DNA of 64,000 nt, taken from contig NZ_JAQNDA010000001.1 of NCBI RefSeq assembly GCF_028369065.1, positions 186,001 to 250,000 on the forward strand, read 5' to 3'. The stretch is from Marinobacter sp. SS21 (GTDB taxonomy: Bacteria > Pseudomonadota > Gammaproteobacteria > Pseudomonadales > Oleiphilaceae). This document shows positions 60,873 to 64,000 of the stretch, one piece after another. Both the position numbers and the translations under genes were made by a program. The notes beneath the pieces were generated by a model. That model saw only the letters and a program-made list of their open reading frames with translations, was not told the origin of the DNA and made no database searches. Position 1 is the first letter of the stretch. Every line of letters starts with the position of its first letter.

Positions 60873-61640
60873 TCAACCGAGCCAGCCGCTGCTGGCAGCC
60901 GCCTGCCACAGTAAGCGCAGGGCCAGCAGTGACAGCAGGATGTTAAAAATGCGGTTGAAATGGCGGTTGCTGAGCCGTTTGAGGGCGTGCAGACCCAGCC
61001 AGGTGCCGGCAAACCCGAACAGCACCATCGCGATGATGAACCACAGCCAGTCCTGGAACACGAAACCCGCGACCGTGAACACCAGCGCCTTGGGGGCGTG
61101 CTGCAGCACCATGGCCTGGGCAAAGGTGGCGATGGTGGTGAACCGGTTGTCGTGTATCTGCTTGATGAACGCCGCCACCAGCGGGCCGGTGGCGCCGACA
61201 AACAGGCTGACGAAGGTGGTCAACGTTGACGCTACGAACACACCGGTGCGGCCGAAGGCGGCGCCGGGCAGCGCCGGACCCCAGCACAGGTAGAGCACAA
61301 ACAGCCCGATGGTGAGCTGCCAGAGATGGGCCGGCAGGTCCACCAGCAGCCAGGCGCCGATACCGGCGCCCACCACCACGCCGGGGGCAAACGCCGCGAT
61401 CACCCGCCAGTCGGCCTGCCGCCAGGTCATCGCCGCCCGGCCACCGTTGGAGCCGAGCTGGACCAGCCCATGCACCGGAATGATCGCGGCCGGCGGTAGC
61501 CACAGTGCCAACAGCACCAGCATCAGCACCCCCCCGCCGGCACCGAGGCTGGCGGTGATCATCGAGGTCAGGGTGGAACACAGCAGCAGGATGATGACGG
61601 TGGTGGTGGTCAGGTTTTCGGGAAAGAGGGTGAGTTCCAT
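60873..61640 (-). CDS. TauE/SafE-family permease
   Basis: 255 aa, about eight hydrophobic helices. The family repeats are visible: TSMITASLGAGGGVLMLVLL in the first half and ASTLTTFVSLFVGATGPLVA in the second. Members export or take up small anions such as sulfite or sulfoacetate; the substrate here is not indicated by neighbours. Convergent with the diguanylate cyclase, 18 bases between stops. Confidence 0.9.
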   Translation of the reverse strand: MELTLFPENLTTTTVIILLLCSTLTSMITASLGAGGGVLMLVLLALWLPPAAIIPVHGLVQLGSNGGRAAMTWRQADWRVIAAFAPGVVVGAGIGAWLLVDLPAHLWQLTIGLFVLYLCWGPALPGAAFGRTGVFVASTLTTFVSLFVGATGPLVAAFIKQIHDNRFTTIATFAQAMVLQHAPKALVFTVAGFVFQDWLWFIIAMVLFGFAGTWLGLHALKRLSNRHFNRIFNILLSLLALRLLWQAAASSGWLG

Positions 61641-61695
61641 GGCGGATCCGATCGTTTAAGGGCTCAGTAGATCAGCGAATTAACCAGACGGGACA

Positions 61696-62802
61696 CTAGC
61701 CGGCGTCGCCGCAGAAGCCGTTCTGCCGCACCTGCGCCCGTTGACACAGGGCTTCCATGGCCAGCTCGACATCGGCCACATAGTACAGCGACGCCAGGCC
61801 GAACCGATCCCGACCCAGGTTGTGGTAGATCATGCCGAATGCGATATCTCCGGCGCTGTAGCGGTGGTGATGGCGGGAAAAGTAGGCCGCGGGCGCCGAC
61901 AGATCCTCGCTGGTCAGCAGCGCCTCAACCCGGCCGGCACCGCCGTGGTAGGCCTGCACCAGCAGCAGTGTGAACAGCCGCTCGCGTTTGGTTGCGGGCA
62001 GCTCGCCAAAGCGGGCCTCGAAGGCCGGTCGCAGATTGCGGGCATTCTGGTTCATTAACTTGAGGGCGCAATCGAGCTGGGCCAGGCGGTGCCAGTAATT
62101 GCCGGCGGCAATGCCGCAGTCGCCCAGCGCCGACCGCGACAGCTGCAGGATGCCGCGGGCATCGGCGGCTGAGTGGGCCTGGGCCCGGGCGCCGCTTTCA
62201 ATCAGCACCTGGCCGGCCAGGTATCTGGGCAACTCCGCGGGCAACTGCAAGCGCTGTTGGTTCTGTCGGGTCTGGTAGACCTGCAGCAGGGCCTCATGCA
62301 AGGCGCCGGGGTTGTCGGGTGCGCGGAAGCGGAGATCGTCCCAGGTTCCCCAAAGCCGGTCCGCGGCGTCGGTGCCGAGGTAGCGGTGAATGGCTTCGTC
62401 CAGATCAACGTGTGGTTGGTTGCAGGCCAGGGCAAAGGGGTAGCCGGTCTTGCCGGGGCCACCTTTGACCCAGGTGTGCACCTCGCCACGGCGGGCCAGC
62501 GCCGCCCGGGTCTCGTTGAGGCGGTGTTGGGTGCCGGGACGGGTGACGCCGTTATCGATGTAACCCAGGAAACGGCCGCGGTGGCCAAACAGGATGTGTC
62601 GGTTGGGTTCGGAACAGTAGCCGGACTCGGTGAGCACCCAGCGCCGAATGGTGACGATGTTCTGATACACGCCCTGGCTCACCCAGTAAGGGGAGGCGCG
62701 CACCACCGACACCCAGTTGTCGGCGGCGGCCTCGGCCGTGGCCTGTTTCTGGGAGCCCCAGCACAGCGCAGGGACAAGCAGCAATCCGATCCATTTCCAC
62801 AT
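61696..62802 (-). CDS. Secreted lytic-transglycosylase-like (SLT) protein
   Basis: 368 aa from the ATG at 62802 with a signal peptide (WIGLLLVPALCWG). The SLT-like core lies at about residues 200-290: VLIESGARAQAHSAADARGI resembles the catalytic ESxxNPxAxSxxGAxGLMQ region with Glu kept, followed by QLSRSALGDCGI and YHGGAGRVEALL (the AYNAG motif in altered form). The N-terminal half (ESGYCSEPNRHILFGHRGRF) is unfamiliar. Likely a peptidoglycan-cleaving or binding enzyme; the altered motifs leave activity open. Confidence 0.7.
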   Translation of the reverse strand: MWKWIGLLLVPALCWGSQKQATAEAAADNWVSVVRASPYWVSQGVYQNIVTIRRWVLTESGYCSEPNRHILFGHRGRFLGYIDNGVTRPGTQHRLNETRAALARRGEVHTWVKGGPGKTGYPFALACNQPHVDLDEAIHRYLGTDAADRLWGTWDDLRFRAPDNPGALHEALLQVYQTRQNQQRLQLPAELPRYLAGQVLIESGARAQAHSAADARGILQLSRSALGDCGIAAGNYWHRLAQLDCALKLMNQNARNLRPAFEARFGELPATKRERLFTLLLVQAYHGGAGRVEALLTSEDLSAPAAYFSRHHHRYSAGDIAFGMIYHNLGRDRFGLASLYYVADVELAMEALCQRAQVRQNGFCGDAG

Positions 62803-62977
62803 GGGCCGTTCCGATCCAACGAGAGTGGCTATTGCCTGCATCCTAGCCAGTCTGGCGTGCCAGGTCCATGGTTGTGGCGGCCGCGACCGATCGGGCCAAC
62901 ATGAGGTATTGTCACTGTTCTCCTTCCGTCATTTCGGTATCCTTGGCGACGTATAACAACCAGTTCCGGAAGCCGTC

Positions 62978-64000
62978 ATGAAAGAATCCGAATACCTGCG
63001 TTACGACGCCGTCGCCCTCGCCGAGCTGATCAGACGCAAGGAAGTGTCACCCCGGGAAGTCTGCGAAGCGGCCATTGCCCGGGCCGAACGGGTCAATGGC
63101 CGACTCAATGTCATCTGTCATCCCCAGTATGGCGATGCCCTGAGCCAGCAACCGGCCGCGGCGGGGCCATTCGCCGGCGTGCCGTTCCTGCTCAAGGATC
63201 TGGCTCAGGAGCAGCAGGGAGTGCCATGCACCCATGGCAGCCGTGGCTATCGGCGTTACCTGCCGCAGCAGGATTCCGAGTTCGTTCGCCGCAGCCGTGA
63301 CAGTGGTTTGACGGTGATCGGGCGCACCACCACCCCGGAACTGGGGCTGAAGGCCATCACCGAGTCCCGGTTGTGGGGGCCGAGTCGCAACCCCTGGAAT
63401 CCGGCCCTGACCCCGGGTGGATCCAGTGGTGGGTCCGGTGCCGCCGTCGGTGCGGGTATTGTACCGATGGCCGGGGCCAACGACGGCGGCGGCTCCATCC
63501 GCATTCCGGCGGCCTACAACGGGCTGTTTGGCCTCAAGCCGTCCCGTGGCCGGGTTTCGGTAGGGCCCATGGCCGGTGAGAGCTGGACCGGTGCGTCCAG
63601 CGATCACGTGGTGACCCGCACCGTGCGCGACAGCGCCGCCATGCTTGACGTGCTGTCCGGCCCCGCCACCGGCGACCCGTTCCGGATTCCGGAACCGCCC
63701 CAGCCCTACGCCGAGCTGATGCAGCAGGCACCACGCACCCTGAGAATCGGGGTGTTCACCGAATCCCCCTACGGAACCGAGGTGGATGCCCACTGCGTTG
63801 AGGCCGTGGAGGCCACCGCCCGCCTGCTGGCCAGCCTGGGCCACACGGTAGAGTACGCCCAGCCCCGCATTGACGGTCCCGATCTGGCCCGTTGTTATCT
63901 GGGTCTGTACTTCGGTGAGGTGTCCGCCGCGGTGGATCGGGCCACCCGCGAGTATGGCGCGCGGGAGTCGGACTTTGAATTGGAAACCCGCCTGTTGGCG
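62978..64000 (+). CDS. Amidase-signature family hydrolase (truncated by window end)
   Basis: The ATG at 62978 opens a frame that runs to the last base (341 codons seen, about 70% of a typical amidase). The Ser-cisSer-Lys triad can be read: Lys in GVPFLLKDLAQE, then TPGGSSGGSGAAVGAG and NDGGGSIRIPAAYNGLFG with the two serines. These enzymes hydrolyse amides; substrate unknown. It is divergent from the SLT-like gene. The C-terminal specificity region is outside the window. Confidence 0.93.
   Translation, partial: MKESEYLRYDAVALAELIRRKEVSPREVCEAAIARAERVNGRLNVICHPQYGDALSQQPAAAGPFAGVPFLLKDLAQEQQGVPCTHGSRGYRRYLPQQDSEFVRRSRDSGLTVIGRTTTPELGLKAITESRLWGPSRNPWNPALTPGGSSGGSGAAVGAGIVPMAGANDGGGSIRIPAAYNGLFGLKPSRGRVSVGPMAGESWTGASSDHVVTRTVRDSAAMLDVLSGPATGDPFRIPEPPQPYAELMQQAPRTLRIGVFTESPYGTEVDAHCVEAVEATARLLASLGHTVEYAQPRIDGPDLARCYLGLYFGEVSAAVDRATREYGARESDFELETRLLA

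Overview
The window is a 64 kb stretch of a GC-rich (roughly 60-65% by eye) gammaproteobacterial chromosome, most likely Marinobacter or a close relative. The evidence is a wax ester synthase/DGAT very like the Marinobacter WS2 type, ectoine genes with a dedicated aspartokinase, a complete assimilatory nitrate system, a fused TVP38-FAD oxidoreductase and two COG3687/PF10118 proteins. I see no rRNA, tRNA, CRISPR array, insertion sequence or phage gene. Both ends cut genes: an EAL-domain protein at base 1 and an amidase at base 64000.

Layout. 0-3.4 kb: tightly overlapping operon of EAL protein, sensor kinase, outer-membrane protein and small PstS-like protein. 3.5-8.5 kb: type II NADH dehydrogenase, a PEBP-like protein, a DUF3179 protein, a Cys/Pro-repeat cytochrome c lipoprotein and an unassigned His-rich partner. 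8.5-15.3 kb: ECF sigma/anti-sigma pair facing a TVP38-FAD oxidoreductase, radical SAM protein, sodium:solute symporter and degenerate metallophosphoesterase. 15.4-18.9 kb: ectA-ectB-ask with a near-consensus sigma-70 promoter but no ectC. 19-28.4 kb: housekeeping genes (tag, PPTase, pdxH, DUF748, yfbR, SPFH/NfeD, SDR, class II amidotransferase). 28.4-37.7 kb: two AraC regulators, each divergent from a PF10118 protein, one of which leads a four-gene operon (PF10118, M24, alpha/beta hydrolase, SDR); then a TM2 protein and the wax ester synthase. 38-41 kb: TetR regulator and a molybdopterin oxidoreductase.

41.2-54.2 kb is the nitrate locus. On the minus strand lie nasT-nasS (ANTAR regulator and its nitrate sensor), nrtABD (nitrate ABC uptake), and a flavoprotein gene with nirB-nirD (nitrite reductase); nasA (nitrate reductase) is divergent on the plus strand. 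Each of the three structural operons has a sigma-54-like promoter, followed by a leader ending in an intrinsic terminator just upstream of the ribosome binding site. NtrC-like sites lie upstream of two of them. This fits dual control by nitrogen status (NtrC/sigma-54) and nitrate (NasS/NasT antitermination).

54.2-64 kb: a SprT-like metalloprotein, a lone T6SS hcp, a Fur-box-preceded exbB-exbD-exbD-tonB operon whose second ExbD has Asn in place of the proton-relay Asp, a diguanylate cyclase, a TauE permease, an SLT-like lipid-exported/secreted protein and the amidase. The most promising leads are the repeat-rich cytochrome with its neighbours, the radical-SAM/degenerate-phosphoesterase cluster, the missing ectC, the three parallel nitrate leaders, and the diiron-like PF10118 operon.
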